Under the pieces are notes generated by a model. The model worked only from the letters and a program-made list of their open reading frames with translations, was not told where the DNA came from and searched no databases. A program made the translations under genes and the position numbers. Source: Apium graveolens (lineage: Eukaryota > Streptophyta > Magnoliopsida > Apiales > Apiaceae). From it: a stretch of 64,000 bases of DNA. Positions 30,785 through 42,105 of this stretch are shown piece by piece. Numbering within the stretch: position 1 is the first letter of the stretch; the number at the start of each line of letters is the position of its first letter. The stretch is taken from contig NC_133647.1 in assembly GCF_009905375.1 (NCBI RefSeq), positions 2,851,847 through 2,915,846 of the forward strand, read 5' to 3'.

Positions 30785-32329
30785 AACATAAGAGCAGCTG
30801 AAAAGAAGAAGTTGAGTCCAATGAACTAGGAGAAAATTGATGAGGACATACAAAAGAAGTTTGGGCAAGTACAGAAGCTAGAAAAGTCAGCCATTCATCA
30901 CTCTCAAGTCAAGCAGATTTCTGTGAATGAAATGATCATGAACTATCTGAAAAGAGGACATCCATCCTGCATCAAATCTCCAAAGGCTAAAATAATTTTG
31001 AAGCCAAGGGTGAACTATCCAAAATCATCATTAAAGAACCCTTTTGATACAGTGTATGAGACACCTAAGCCTGATGAGAAGAAGCTTCTGTCAAGATCAA
31101 TTGCTTTCTACAAGGATCCAGCTGATTCAGCTTTAAAAAGGAGAATTGCTAAAGTTTTCAGAAATGGTAAAAAAATTTGTGTGCTGGCTGGACATCCTCA
31201 ATTTGCTCAAGTAAAGAGAGAAGAAAAGGCAAGACTAAAACAAGAAAAGAAGCAAGCTGCTCTAGATGCCAAAAAGGCTAAGCAAAAGAAAGAGCAAGCT
31301 GCTATTTTGGCCAAGCTACAAGCTGTAAAACCAACACAACAAATTCCTGCTCATCCATCTGAAATCACTGAATCTCAAGATCCAAAGAAGCAAGTTGAAC
31401 CATAACAGAAGAAAGCTCTAAGATACAAGGAATTGGCCAAAAGAACCAAAAGGAAATTGGACTTTGTTGATAAGGAATTGGAGTATCAGTTTTCCAAGGA
31501 ATCCACTCCAACTACAACTCAAGAATCAAAACCCTCTGTGGTATTTGAAGACATCAAGGTGATGGATCCTTACAGGAAAATTCATGGTGAACCTATTGTG
31601 CCCAAGGATGAACCAATAGACTGGGAGAGCCTACCAATTCCTGACTTCAATTTGCCAATACATAGCAAGCCAAAAAGAACAAAGTCAAGAGCAGTCAAGA
31701 AAGTGAAGTTGTCACCTCTCAAATCCAAATCTCTAACTAAAGCTCAATCCAAAGTCAACAAGGGAGATTACATATACTTATGTGACATCAAGGAATTCTC
31801 TGATCTAAATCTCTATCTAGATGAACTAGAAGAAGTGAGAGGGATTGATGCCTACAGGAATCTACCTGAAAGGTTAGTTTTCAAGTACAAGGGAGGAAAG
31901 GAGATTCAATGGCCACTTCACAGGATCCTTCAAGAAAGCCAAGTTGTTCTGATAAAGGTTTATTCATCCTTCAAGAAGAACTTTGGATTCAATGTAACTG
32001 TAAGAAGACTGGTTCTAAAGAAGATTGAAGAACTGAGGAGTATTAGAGCTAAAGATGCACTCCCAAAGACTATAATCATTCCCTACATAGGGAAAAGAGT
32101 GCATCTAAGGCCCTACTGGCTGATGGAGTTCATGGATGACAAAGGAGTGGGAAGATTTTTCAGATTAGAAGACCAATTGAGCATCTCTAGCAATGAGACT
32201 CTTTTGGAAATGCAAGAAAAGCTAAATCTCTCAGAATCTAATGAACCGGAATCCCACAGAGGGCTCCAAAATCAGATAGAAGGAAACAACATAAAGCTTG
32301 GAAAGAGATCCAGATCTTCAAGGAAATAG

Positions 32330-32552
32330 ATTAATCTGCTCAGGCTAGAGGAGCACCTTGAAAATGACTGTGAGCAAATCTTTGTACATTTTGTTAATTG
32401 AAGCACTTTACAGTATAATCTACTTTCTTTTAAAGCTGTATTTTTAGGGTGTTTTGTTATCATCAAGTTTCTCTTAATTTATGGCTACAATTTTAGTAGA
32501 CATAAATTGGGGGAGATTGTTGTGAATATGTTGTGAACTTGATGATTTCATT
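32330..32552 (+). repeat. 3' UTR, polypurine tract and first 35 bp of the 3' LTR of Copia C
   Basis: AAATTGGGGGAGAT (32504-32517) precedes the LTR start TGTTGTGAATATGTTGTG (32518), nearly identical to B at 2717. The LTR is cut at 32552 by the LTR of element D. The rest of this LTR is not seen in the window. Confidence 0.75.
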
Positions 32553-33168
32553 TGTTAGGTCACACACACTGTAAAAGGGGGTTGAATACAGTGTTTACTA
32601 CAATCAAATCGAATATAAGAACTCAAATAACAGAACACAGATTTTATTCAACACAATAAACTCTGTTACAAAGAACTATTCACTCTCAGTAATGAACAAA
32701 TTATCACGAGAGTTGCTAGGGTTACAATGAATAATAATCTCGATCAAGATAACACATATAGTGTAAACCCTATGTCTGTGTTTATATACTACACAGTTAC
32801 AAGATAATCTTCTAATTGATATCGAATATAATTCTGCTTCCTAATATATATCAATCAGTTATCTTTTCTTCCAAGTATTCTATTCTTCATAGAATTCTTC
32901 TCCATGCATATCTCTTCTTATGTTTGTCTCGATCTTTTTTCCTTCAATCAGCCGCCTTCCTTATCTAAAAGTCTCCTTAAGTCCTGATATTATCTCCTGA
33001 TAAATATCTTCTGATATCTTAAGTTCTGATAACTTAAGTCTTGATATCTTAAGTTCTGACTTCAGTATAAGTACTGATTTCTAGTTAAGTACTGATTTGT
33101 CCTCTTAAGTAAGATCTGAAAACTAAACACAAATCATATTAGACATGACATCATAAATATATCTAACA
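32553..33168 (-). repeat. 3' LTR of Copia D (minus strand)
   Basis: In window sense it runs TGTTAGGTCACAC...ATCTAACA, 616 bp, with AAAGGGGGTTGAATACAG near one end (the reverse of the CATTCAACCCCC end block of related LTRs). The polypurine tract lies just outside at 33169-33180 (ATCTCCCCCAAC in window sense), so this is the downstream LTR of a minus-strand element. A cluster of CTTAAGTTCTGATA-like repeats fills 33000-33120. Confidence 0.8.
33000..33120 (-). repeat. TTAAGTTCTGATA-type repeats in LTR of Copia D
   Basis: At least eight variants of (CTTAAG)T(T/C)CTGATA(T) occur in about 120 bp, written in window sense. This is the position in the LTR where A carries TCAACGGAT units. Similar words recur in the third ORF of D. 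Confidence 0.6.
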
Positions 33169-33439
33169 ATCTCCCCCAACTTATAAAGTAGCATAATATA
33201 CAAGTTCAACATATATTTGATGATGCCGAAAACATTAAGTACAAATGCATGAGAATTTGACTAGATAACTATAACTTACAGTCCTTATAGCTTTACCATC
33301 CTTAAAGTTTGATATCAGCTTCAGTCTGTATACACTTCAGAATTTAAGCAGTTGTAGATCTTTGACTTGGCTTCAATTTCTGATCTCTTTGATGTTAGGA
33401 GTTGTTCTGAGATAGTTCTTCAACAAACATCTCTCAGCA

Positions 33440-35736
33440 TATTCAAGTTCATTGACCATCCTCCTTTTAGCATTTTTTTAATTCAACTGTATCTTCACCA
33501 GTTTGAAAAATAGCAGCCCTGAGATCATTTATCTTAGCTTTCCTTATATACTGATCTAGCCTGTTTATATAGGCTTTATCAGACTCTAGATTGAATTCAA
33601 GTCCTTTAATACCAGAAAATGTAGTGATGATTTTAGCAGTATTAGGCTTCATTTCAACCATTTCTCCACTGTGAGATATGTACTTAGGACAGTATGGGCT
33701 GTCAGACTTTACAGAGTAAAGCTTCTTCTGTCTTTGAATATTTGATTTTAAATAACCTGCAACACCATTTGTTGATCTATTTTTCACTTGAAGTAGAAAT
33801 AGAACCTGTTCCAGTTCTTCAAAATACTTCAATGGAATAGCATTTTCCCTGATCTAGAATACCCTCCCATCTGTCATAAAGTATAACATGATATCTTCTT
33901 TCAAAACAGAGTGATAAAACATTTGTACAGATTCAAGTTAATTCAATCTCTCAGGAGTTGCTCCTACACCTGGTTCACTAAAGGAAGTTGGATCATTGGT
34001 AGTGTTGTGTACTCTCCTTTCTTTAGAACTACCCAATCCTGATTTGTCTCTTGCTTCCTTTCCTGTAACAACTCTTGCTTCAAAACCATTTGATGTAGTC
34101 TTCAAAGGTTGAGTCTGTTGAGCTTTTGTGAATCCTGGTAGTAGCATCTTTGAAGGTTTAACATGAGCAATGTCAGAGGTTTCCTTTCCCTTATCTTCTG
34201 ATATTAAGCCAACTTAAGCTATGTCAGAGGTTGTTTGCTTCACTGTAATATCATATTTTACTAAGTCCTGATCTTGATCAACATGAGCTCTGTCAGAGGT
34301 TGTTTGAATATCCTTTTTCTTCAAAATCAGACTAGCATCTTCATCATATTTTTCTTCATCCATGATTGGTATATATACCTTTACAGGTTCACCAATTTTT
34401 TCTTTGCCCTTGGACCTTGGATCTACTTCCACTAGTGATTTGGCTTTGGTTGCCTCAGAATTTGTCCTCTCTTTAAGCATAATATCCTTAGGTTTTGGAA
34501 GTTTCTTTTCAACAACAGAAGCTTTAGACTCCGAGTTGACATTTTCTGCTTTAAGTCTAGCTTCTTCTTCCTTTAGACTTTCAAAGTCCATTCTAGGATT
34601 TTCTTTGAGAAATAATCTCTTTGAAATTTCTTCATCAAGTTCCAGATGTTCAGTAGAACTTATCATTTTACCAGTTCAGAACTTATTCTCTGACTTGTAG
34701 TTCCAGCTTTGCTTGATGAAAAACCTTTTCCTTGACCATGACATTTTCCCATTCCAGAGTTTCCCTAGTCATCAATTCTATCATCCTTACCCTTCAGTAC
34801 TTGACTAGATTTGCATTTGGACTTAATCACTTTCTCCCCCTTTTGGCATCAGTAGGTAAAAGAAGTAAGACAAGCAATTTCACTGAGGATTGGATCTCAT
34901 TGAGTTGAGTTTGCTAAGAAGCTTGATTCTTTAGAATTTTAGAAATCCAATCTTGTTGCTTTTCCATAACCTTTTCAATATACCCAATTCGGTCAAAGGG
35001 TGGCTTAAAAAATCTGTTCTTTTCCAATTTTATATTCATATCTTGCTGGATCAGAGATTCTTGAATTTTATTCACCTTATAATGAGTTATTGAGTGTTGA
35101 CCTTGAAGGTGCCTAGTACTCATTGCAGTTCTCTCAGCTGTGCCTTGAAATCATCATTTATCAGCATTTCATCAGCCTTAGCAAGGTGCTCAGCAAGAAT
35201 TTTTTCAGTAGGAACAAAACTAACTGTGTTCCATTCCTTAGTCCACTTCTTTCCTCTAGGAGTTTCACTCCAAGGTACTGGTGTATCCTCTCTAACAAAC
35301 TTCTTGATTAAATCAGCTTTGCATGGAGCTTGTTGAGGTGCATGTCCAGATGGACCAGCTGCATCAATATCTACATTTGTAGCAGCTTCACCAGTAATTT
35401 CAGCATTGTCAGTATCAGAACTTACAAAGCCTGCAGTATCAGCATCCTCTGATAGAATAACAGTATATGAGGCTATAGAGGCTTTAACATCATCCTTTAA
35501 ATTCTGATCTGAAACTAAGTTCTGATCAGCATCCAAATTTTGATGCCCACCTAAAAACTGATTTTCATCATCCAGATTCAGAATTGGTGTTGTTGGAATA
35601 TCATCAGTGAAATCAGCATCTAGAATTAGTGTTGTTGGTGGAGTGAGTTGAGTTGGTGGAGCTTCCAAGTACAGAACCTCAACCACAATCAAGTTATGTA
35701 TGTCTATTTCAGCACTTGTACCTGGGTCTTCTTGAT
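33440..35736 (-). pseudogene. Third ORF of Copia D, broken
   Basis: Reading the minus strand from 35736 down: an acidic Asp/Thr-rich part (35692-35120, with DQNLVSDQNLK units), a helical region (35123-34914), a polypurine tract (34845-34831), a Lys/Glu-rich part (34666-34214), a Thr/Gln-rich part (34147-33938) and a C-terminal segment (33832-33467, with KYFEELEQVLFLL and YINRLDQYIRKAKINDLRAAIF). Order and composition parallel the third ORF of A to C but similarity is low. It lies directly upstream of the polypurine tract and LTR in this strand. The 5' end is cut at about 35736 by Gypsy sequence. Function unknown. Confidence 0.65.
34831..34845 (-). promoter_or_regulatory. Internal polypurine tract, Copia D
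   Basis: The minus strand reads CAAAAGGGGGAGAAA, within the third ORF of D. It is retained although surrounding protein similarity to A to C is weak. Confidence 0.45.
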
Positions 35737-37860
35737 ATCAAATTATCCTAACTCAGTTGCCCACTTGATGAGTCTTTCACTGGCCTTCGGGCTATGAAGA
35801 ATATTCCTTAAGGGTTGGTCCGTTAGGACTTCGATCTTGTAAGCTTGGAAGTATGGTCCGAACTTCCGTGAGGCTATGATGAGAGCAAGTACGAACTTCT
35901 CCATGGTGGAGTAATTCAACTCTGCTCCATGAGCACCTTGCTTATATAGTATACAGGCTTCTGAAGTTTCTGTTCTTCTTTCACGAGGACTGCACTCATG
36001 GCTTGTTCAAAATACTGCGAGGTACAAATAAAGGGTGTCCTCCGGACTTGGTTTGGCCAGCAATGGGGCTTCGTTCATGTACTTCTTTATTTGTTCAAAG
36101 GCCTCTTGGCTCTCAGCTGTCCATTTAAAAATTTTCACCTTCTTAAGGGTTTTGAAAATGGACCGACATTTATCTCCAGACTTTAAGATAAACCTCCCTA
36201 GAGTTGCGATTCTTCCTGTCAGCTTCTGAACGTCCTTGATGGAGCGTGGTGGCTCCATGTCTAGGATGGCTTTGATCTTGTCGGGGTTGGCCTCTATTCC
36301 CCTCTTAGAGACCATGTGACCCAAAACTTTTCTAGACCCAATGCCAAAAGCACACTTGGCTGGGTTTAACATCATCTTGTGGTGCGCCTTAGCACTTCAA
36401 ATGCCTCTCTAAGGTGACTAATATGATCGGCCTTGCGTAGGCTTTTGACTATCATGTCATCAACATAGACCTCCATGGTCTTCCAAATTAGATGGGAAAA
36501 TATCTTATTTACCAATTTTTGGTAAGTAGCTCCTGCATTCTTAAGTCCAAAAGCCATAGCAAGATAACAAAATACACCAAAGTCAGTTATAAAAGATACC
36601 TTGGAGGTGTCATTTTTGTTCATTTTAATCTGATTGTAACGGATGAAGCCATCCATAGAACTTAGTAGGGGTGAGCAAAACTGAACCAAAATGGAAAATC
36701 CGAACCTAACCGGTAAAATTCGGTTTGGTTTGGTTTGAGTTTTTTTCAAAATTTTGGTTTTTTCAGTTTTTCGGTTTACACCAAAATAAAATCGGTTCGG
36801 TTTTTCAAAATATTGGTTCGGTTTTAACCAAATTAACTGAATAATATATATATATATATGAATTATATTTTATACATAATATAATACAATAAATAACTAA
36901 ATATTAAACAAAATAGAAACATTCACCAACATAAGTATTGATAGACAAACCCGTTGTCTTTATCGCGCCGCATATGCAGATTTAATTTTAACATATATTC
37001 GATTCTTTCAAGTAACAAAGATTCTTAATCTAATCTTCTTCCGACGCAACATGAATTTATTTGCATAAATTAGCTGACACTTTTTGATTCAAACATGTGA
37101 TGTAACTTGCTTATTTTGTAGACTTCTAATTGCTGAAGCTTTCAAGATGTAGGAAATGGTACAACTTTGTTATGATTTAGGTGGGAAGAAAAAGCTTTGT
37201 TATCGGTCCATGATGAGCTACTGAGCACCTCATCACCTCAACATTTGTGATAGTTTCCGGTTTTTTGAAACTGAACCGAATAAACTGGAATAATTTGGTT
37301 CGATTTTGGGTCGGTCCGAATTGTAATATCAGTACGGTTCGGTTAAGAAAAAAATCACAATTTCAATTTTCAGTTATTTCGGTTTGGTTCAGTTTTCGAC
37401 CGAACCGACCGAATGCTCAGCCCTAAAACTTAGCATCTCGTGTCCAGCAGTGGTATCGATCAGGGTATCAATCCGTGGTAAGGGGTAGCAGTCCTTGGGA
37501 TAAGCTTCATTTAAGTCAGTGAAGTCGATGCACATCCTTCACTTCCTATTGGCCTTCTTAACCATTACGGGGTTGGCCAACCACTCATGGAATTGCACTT
37601 CCTCAATAAAACCAGCTTCTAAAAGCTTCCCGACCTCATATTTAATGGCTTCCAGCCTATTAGGGGCGTAAGTTCTCTTCTTTTGCTTCACAACCTTTCG
37701 AGTCAGATCAACATTCAACCTATGAGTTATAAGGTTCGGGTCGATTCCACGCATATCAGCTGCTATCCAAGCAAACACATCACTGTTCTCTTGTAGGAAA
37801 GTTGTCATTTGGCCTTTCAAAGGCTTTTCCAGAGATCCCCAATATACGTGACCTTCTACG
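35737..37860 (-). pseudogene. pol: Tat-like Gypsy reverse transcriptase and RNase H, split by a hAT element
   Basis: Minus strand. The RT start lies at 37820-37539, with DVFAWIAADMRGIDP and WLANPVMVKKANRK. The hAT element occupies 36666-37425. RT continues at 36665-36372 with TDFGVFCYLAMAFGLKNAGATYQ and the catalytic YVDDMIVKS. 36375-36007 has PAKCAFGIGSRKVLGHMVS and TAESQEAFEQIKKYM, the RT-RNase H join. RNase H decays towards 35737, ending near LIKWATELG, where it meets Copia D. Integrase is absent. The motif style (DMRGIDP, YVDDMIVKS) is that of the Tat group of non-chromodomain Gypsy elements. Stops are present. Confidence 0.8.
36666..37425. mobile_element. Non-autonomous hAT-like element (760 bp)
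   Basis: Ends TAGGGGTGAGCA and TGCTCAGCCCTA form an imperfect terminal inverted repeat. Flanking 8-mers are GAACTTAG (36658-36665) and AAACTTAG (37426-37433), an 8-bp target duplication with one mismatch, as expected for hAT. The interior holds many GGTTCGGTTT/AACCGAACC words on both flanks, and no transposase. Removing it reconnects the Gypsy RT reading. Confidence 0.85.
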
Positions 37861-37944
37861 GGTCAAAGGGGTCTAAGGGAATTGGGACCAAGTCCTCGGT
37901 TGGCTTCCCTCACAGTTCGTCATTCTCTCGGACATCCATGTCTT

Positions 37945-38502
37945 CTATGGGGAGGACCTGCCCCCGGTTCCATCGGGCCTAAGTGTTGCAACATAGCAAT
38001 TAAAGGTCATTTTCTGATCTCCTTTTGCTTCTCTAACACAATTCCTAGTTGGGAACTTCAGAACCATGTGGTAGGTTGAGGGCATGACTTTAAATGCATG
38101 GATCCCTATTTTACCCATAATAGCATTGTAAGTAGAGGCTGCCTTAACAACCCACATCTGCGTGGCCTCCCTGGGCTCTTCCCCCATAGTTACGAGAAGT
38201 TGTATTACTCCTTCGAATTTGCATTCCACATGGTTAAATCCATAGATGGGTGCATCAGATGGAGTTAGTTGAGAATGATTGTAGCCCATCCTTATAAATG
38301 TATCATGGAAGAGAATATCCACAGAAGATCCATTGTTTACTAGGACCCTCATAACAGGAGTATTTTCAATTATCGATGTGATAACCAGGGGATCATCCTG
38401 AGGAAATTTCAAACCTTCAAGATCTGGGTCACCAAATTCAAGCGTTATCTCTGACTTAGAACACTTAGATGGCTCTCCAACTATGCTCATCACTTCTCTC
38501 AC
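37945..38502 (-). pseudogene. Tat-like Gypsy protease region
   Basis: The minus-strand frame contains ITLEFGDPDLEGLKFPQDD, then VLVNNGSSVDILFHDTF, the aspartic protease site with N in place of the usual D (V-D-x-GSS), then the GVIQLLV and YNAIMGKIGIHAFK segments of the fold. This precedes RT by the usual spacing for the lineage. The Asp to Asn change at the catalytic position would by itself inactivate it. Confidence 0.8.
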
Positions 38503-39667
38503 ATAAGCCTTTCGAGAGTTCTTTATAGTACCAGCTATTGTAGGACCTCCTAATCATATTAATTACTGGCCCTCGGGGCTGTGGGTTGCGATCTATGTCG
38601 TTACCTCTTCAATCGTCGTCTCTTCGGTCAATATCTCTTTTTTAGCCTCTAGCCTCTTTACCCTTGGTAAAACGTCCGAACTTTCCCCTTTGTATCAAAT
38701 ACTCAATCTCATCCTTGAGTTGCCTACAATCATCAATGTCATGACCGACATCTTTGTGGAACCTGCAGTATCGACTCCTGTCTCATTTCTCGGGGTCTCC
38801 CCTTAGTGGCTTCGGCTATTTGAAATCTTTGTCTTTCTCAAATTCCATGAGGATTTGGCTCCTTGGGGCGTTCAACCTCACATATTTAGTGATGTTTGGT
38901 TTCTTATTCTTCTTAGAAGAGGAGGAGTCGGGGCTTTTTCCAATCTGTGGATACTTGTCCTTGTCATTTACTCATGATCCGTCTTCTGCTTCATGTTTCC
39001 AGCAGGTTCATTATTCCCTGTTGTCTTCTTCAGACTTTCCTCCACCTTGATATACTTTTCGGCCCTATCTTGGAGCTGCAACATGCTTTCAAGAGGGGGT
39101 TTAGCTAGGGGCATCTTAAAAAATTCGTCTCTAATTCCTTGTTGTAGGGCCATAGCTACCTTATCGTCAAGATTAGGGACCTTCAAAACTTTCTTCGTGA
39201 ATCGGTTCAGGTAGTCTCTCAGGGACTCTTTTGCTCCTTGGATTATGACCATGAGAGAGGGTGAAATCTTCTCGTGTACCGCGCCACTTATGAACTGCAT
39301 GATTAAAGCTTGGCTCAAGTCCTTAAAGGATCCAAAAGAATTCAGGGGTAAACAGTTATACCACCTTTCATCCATACCTGATAGGGTTTGAGGAAAGGCC
39401 CGACACTTGATAACGTCATTCACGGGCTGTAGCAATAGGGCGTTAGAGAACATCCTGACATGATTAGCAGGGTTGCCAATACCATCATATGCTTTGATGG
39501 TGGGCATCTTGAACTTCCTTGAGATGCAGGCATTTATTATCTCGTCAGTGAATGGTGGGTTTGGATCATCAGGATCTCATAGGGGCATAATATCACTTGG
39601 ATCAGCCCTTAGGGCAACAACCCTTCTTGGTATTGGACCATCCAGGTCTATGATTGGAGGAAGATCT
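38503..39667 (-). pseudogene. gag: Tat-like Gypsy gag
   Basis: The minus-strand frame 39507-38968 has MPTIKAYDGIGNPANHVRMF, DERWYNCLPLNSFGSFKDL and ESLRDYLNRFTKKVLKV, the retrotransposon gag core. Upstream coding (to 39667) is a decayed acidic N-terminus. Downstream (about 38790-38700) a CRFHKDVGHDIDDC motif is visible in a different frame. Gag forms the particle. It is cut at 39667 by the Athila LTR. Confidence 0.8.
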
Positions 39668-41124
39668 TGTTGAGTGGCATTTATGGCACTTTATAACGCT
39701 CCATAAAGCTTTGAATTGGTGTTTTATAGTCAAATTGTTAGTTTTTTTAACGTGTTTTTGTAGTGTTTTACATTTCAGGAATATATCAGGAATACAGGTG
39801 AATTAGCATTGTTTTAATGCTAATATGGTGTTAGGATAATGTCCAGAATAAAAGCGCGTGAAAAGACCAACTCAAATTAGCAAGAAAAGAAGAAGTCGGA
39901 AAAATCTCCAGAGAGACAGCGCGCTTGCACTGGTCAAGCGCGCGCCCGCGCCAGGATGGCAGAAACTTAGCGCGCCCGCGCTGTTCAAGCGTGCGCCCAC
40001 GCCAGGTCAAGATAAAAGAATTCTATTTCCATTCTGATTTTGATCCAGAAGACTTCTACTTGACATGGGTTGCTATATATACATAACTTAAGGTCGTTTT
40101 TCATAACAAGACATTCTAGAACTTAAGGAGAAGGCGTAAGAAGACCGTAGAGCATAATTCAACCAAGGCGAAAAGGATCTAGTTTATTCTTGTGATTCTT
40201 TATTTTTAGTTATAACTTTGGATGCTAGTTTTCTTATTCGACCTATACTCTTGTTTCTTACTTGGTTTTATATTTATTCCGTATAAAGACTACGTTTCAT
40301 ATACCATGCTTTCATCGGAACCCAAATTGATGATGAGTCCGATTCTGGGCTAATCGTTATCGTGGGGTTCTAACGGATTTATTTATGGATTTCTTTAGCT
40401 AATTTGTTTCGATGCCTTAGTGTGTGGTGATTGTATGATATCCTAGTATTGGTTGTGCTTATTCGTCTTATGAGCGTCGCGAACTTATAAGATAGCATGT
40501 TAATCTCTAATGAAGCAAAAATGCATTTAGGGGTTTAGAACTTGCCATGCTAGCATAGGTTCATGTGTTAATATGCATGATTCGTAGGTAATTTTAACCA
40601 TTTTACTTGCCCTATGTAATCATGATAGATAACTTGTGCGTTAAACCGTTATGTTGTCAAATTCTATAGACATATAGGGTCTCAATATAATTGGTGTCTA
40701 TTCAGCTTTTATCTCTTTTGTGGATGTCTGGTAGTATGGTATTCATACAAGGAAAGTTGGCGTTTATCATTTTCCTGTTATCTAATTAGTGTCATCACCA
40801 TTACATGCTAAGATTAAGAACGAAAAGGCTATTGAATGAAGTATTTAATGAAGTTAGAATCCCATGTGTGTGTCATATCATATTCAACTCTCTTTAATTC
40901 TCTTAGTTAATATTCTTTAGTATAATCTCTTAGTTAATTGTAGTTATAATCAACCTCAATTTGTTATTCGTCTTAGCATTGAATAATAACCATAACATTG
41001 TTGCATAGATGCATTGATTAAAAATAACTTAACCAGTCTCTGTGGGAACGAACTAGAATTAATTCCATATTACTTGTGATCGCGTATACTTGCATGATTA
41101 TTAGTGCGTGTTCTAGCCCTAACA
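39668..41124 (+). repeat. 5' LTR of an Athila-type Gypsy element
   Basis: 1,457 bp, TGTTGAGTGG...AGCCCTAACA, followed after six bases by a tRNA-Asp-type primer site. It includes a GC-rich patch of GCGCGCCCGCGC words (39930-40005), unusual against the AT-rich surroundings, and a GCTATATATACATAAC box at 40071. The left border lies in the gag of the minus-strand Tat-like element. A matching 3' LTR is not in the window. Confidence 0.75.
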
Positions 41125-41130
41125 AGTTTT

Positions 41131-41148
41131 TGGCGCCGCTCCCGGGGA
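41131..41148 (+). promoter_or_regulatory. Primer-binding site (tRNA-Asp type), Athila
   Basis: TGGCGCCGCTCCCGGGGA. This matches the site used by Athila elements, complementary to the 3' end of tRNA-Asp, with a few differences. 41149-41410 is a short leader without a clear ORF. Confidence 0.8.
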
Positions 41149-41410
41149 CTCGATGTTAATTTTTAGTTAATGTGTTTGTCATTAGTGATCGTTAAAGTTC
41201 AGTGACTCGGACATTGTTACTTAATTATTTCCTTGACTTGTTTCAGGTACTCTAGTGAGCGTGTATGTATACGCGTTCTCAGTCTCATAAGAGAACACTG
41301 GATAAAGCTGAGGAAGTAGTAGTAGCTAAGGAAGTCTTCGAAAAGTTCCTATAGAGGAGAAAGTTGAAGAAGAAATCTTAGTTGAGAAAGAAGATAAAGT
41401 ACTTGTCGTA

Positions 41411-41765
41411 ATGGGTGAACTAGAAGTGAATCCAAAGGCTTTGATGGACTATTCTCAACCAAAGATCAATGATATCCAGTCTAGCATTGTTAGACCGGCC
41501 ATTGCAGCTAACACTTTTAAAATCAAGGCTAGCACGATTCAGATGATACATAATTCAGTTCAGTTTGGGGGTTCTCCTGTAGAAGACCCCAACATGCACA
41601 TCAGAGATTTCATCAAGATCTGCGAAACCTTCAAGTTCAATGGAGTGTCTGAAGATGCTATCAAGCTAAGGCTCTTCCCATTCTCTCTTAAGGATAAAGA
41701 TAAGAGCTGGTTACATTCAGTGGTATCACTAAATGAGAAAATTTGGCTCAGAAGTTCCTTACTAA
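41411..41765 (+). pseudogene. gag: Athila gag, N-terminal part
   Basis: It starts MGELEVNPKALMDYSQP, then IVRPAIAANTFKIKASTIQMI, DPNMHIRDFIKICETF and VSEDAIKLRLFPFSLKDKDKSWL. This is the Athila gag capsid region. A base change shifts WAEL-type coding near 41745 into LRSSL. It is interrupted at 41765 by the CACTA element and continues at 46066. The target triplet TAA is duplicated. Confidence 0.85.
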
Positions 41766-42105
41766 CACTACTAGAAAAAGTAGAATAGACATCGGCTAAA
41801 AACCGATGTCTATGAACAAAAAAATCCGATGTCTTCGTGGGTGATGTTAAAAACCCCCCATTTAACATCGATTTTAAACTAATGTTAAAGAAGACGTATA
41901 ACATCAGTTTTTAAAGATGTTAAAGAAGAGTTATGCCTACATACATGCAAAGTGGAACGCCCCTTGCTTATCCAGAAGCAGTGCTAGTGAAAGATCCAGT
42001 ATCAGAGGTAAGTTCTAGACCAAGTTATTATAATAATGTACGGGACTAATGTGCACTGAAAATTTAAGTTTGCCAATTCAAATTCAAAATTTGAGATTGA
42101 ACTAC

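Larger units (their letters stand above)
27681..32329 (+). pseudogene. Third ORF of Copia C (about 1,500 codons, broken)
   Basis: It starts MAPVVKIMSQTGYIYEKNN, matching A. A frameshift near 27770 leads to 27788-28279 (N-terminal domain, CKLSYAM, LRKEWSFM). Stops follow near 28277, 28560 and 29060, then a long frame 29115-30170 contains the three motif hairpins and the acidic DIGGEVGSSSRS stretch. The helical middle (30323-30829) holds LDDNKKGEK and a 90-bp in-frame duplication. The Lys-rich part (30923-31405) and the C-terminal domain (31433-32329) follow, with DYIYLCDIKEF, LVFKYKGGKEIQWPL and YWLMEFMDDKGVGRFF. Conservation of both end domains between A and C, whose middles differ much more, suggests two functional modules. 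Function unknown; no membrane anchor seen. Confidence 0.8.

Noticed and set aside
33467..35692. Plus-strand ORFs at 34362 and 35094 as genes
   Set aside because: They are low-complexity complements of the minus-strand third ORF of D.
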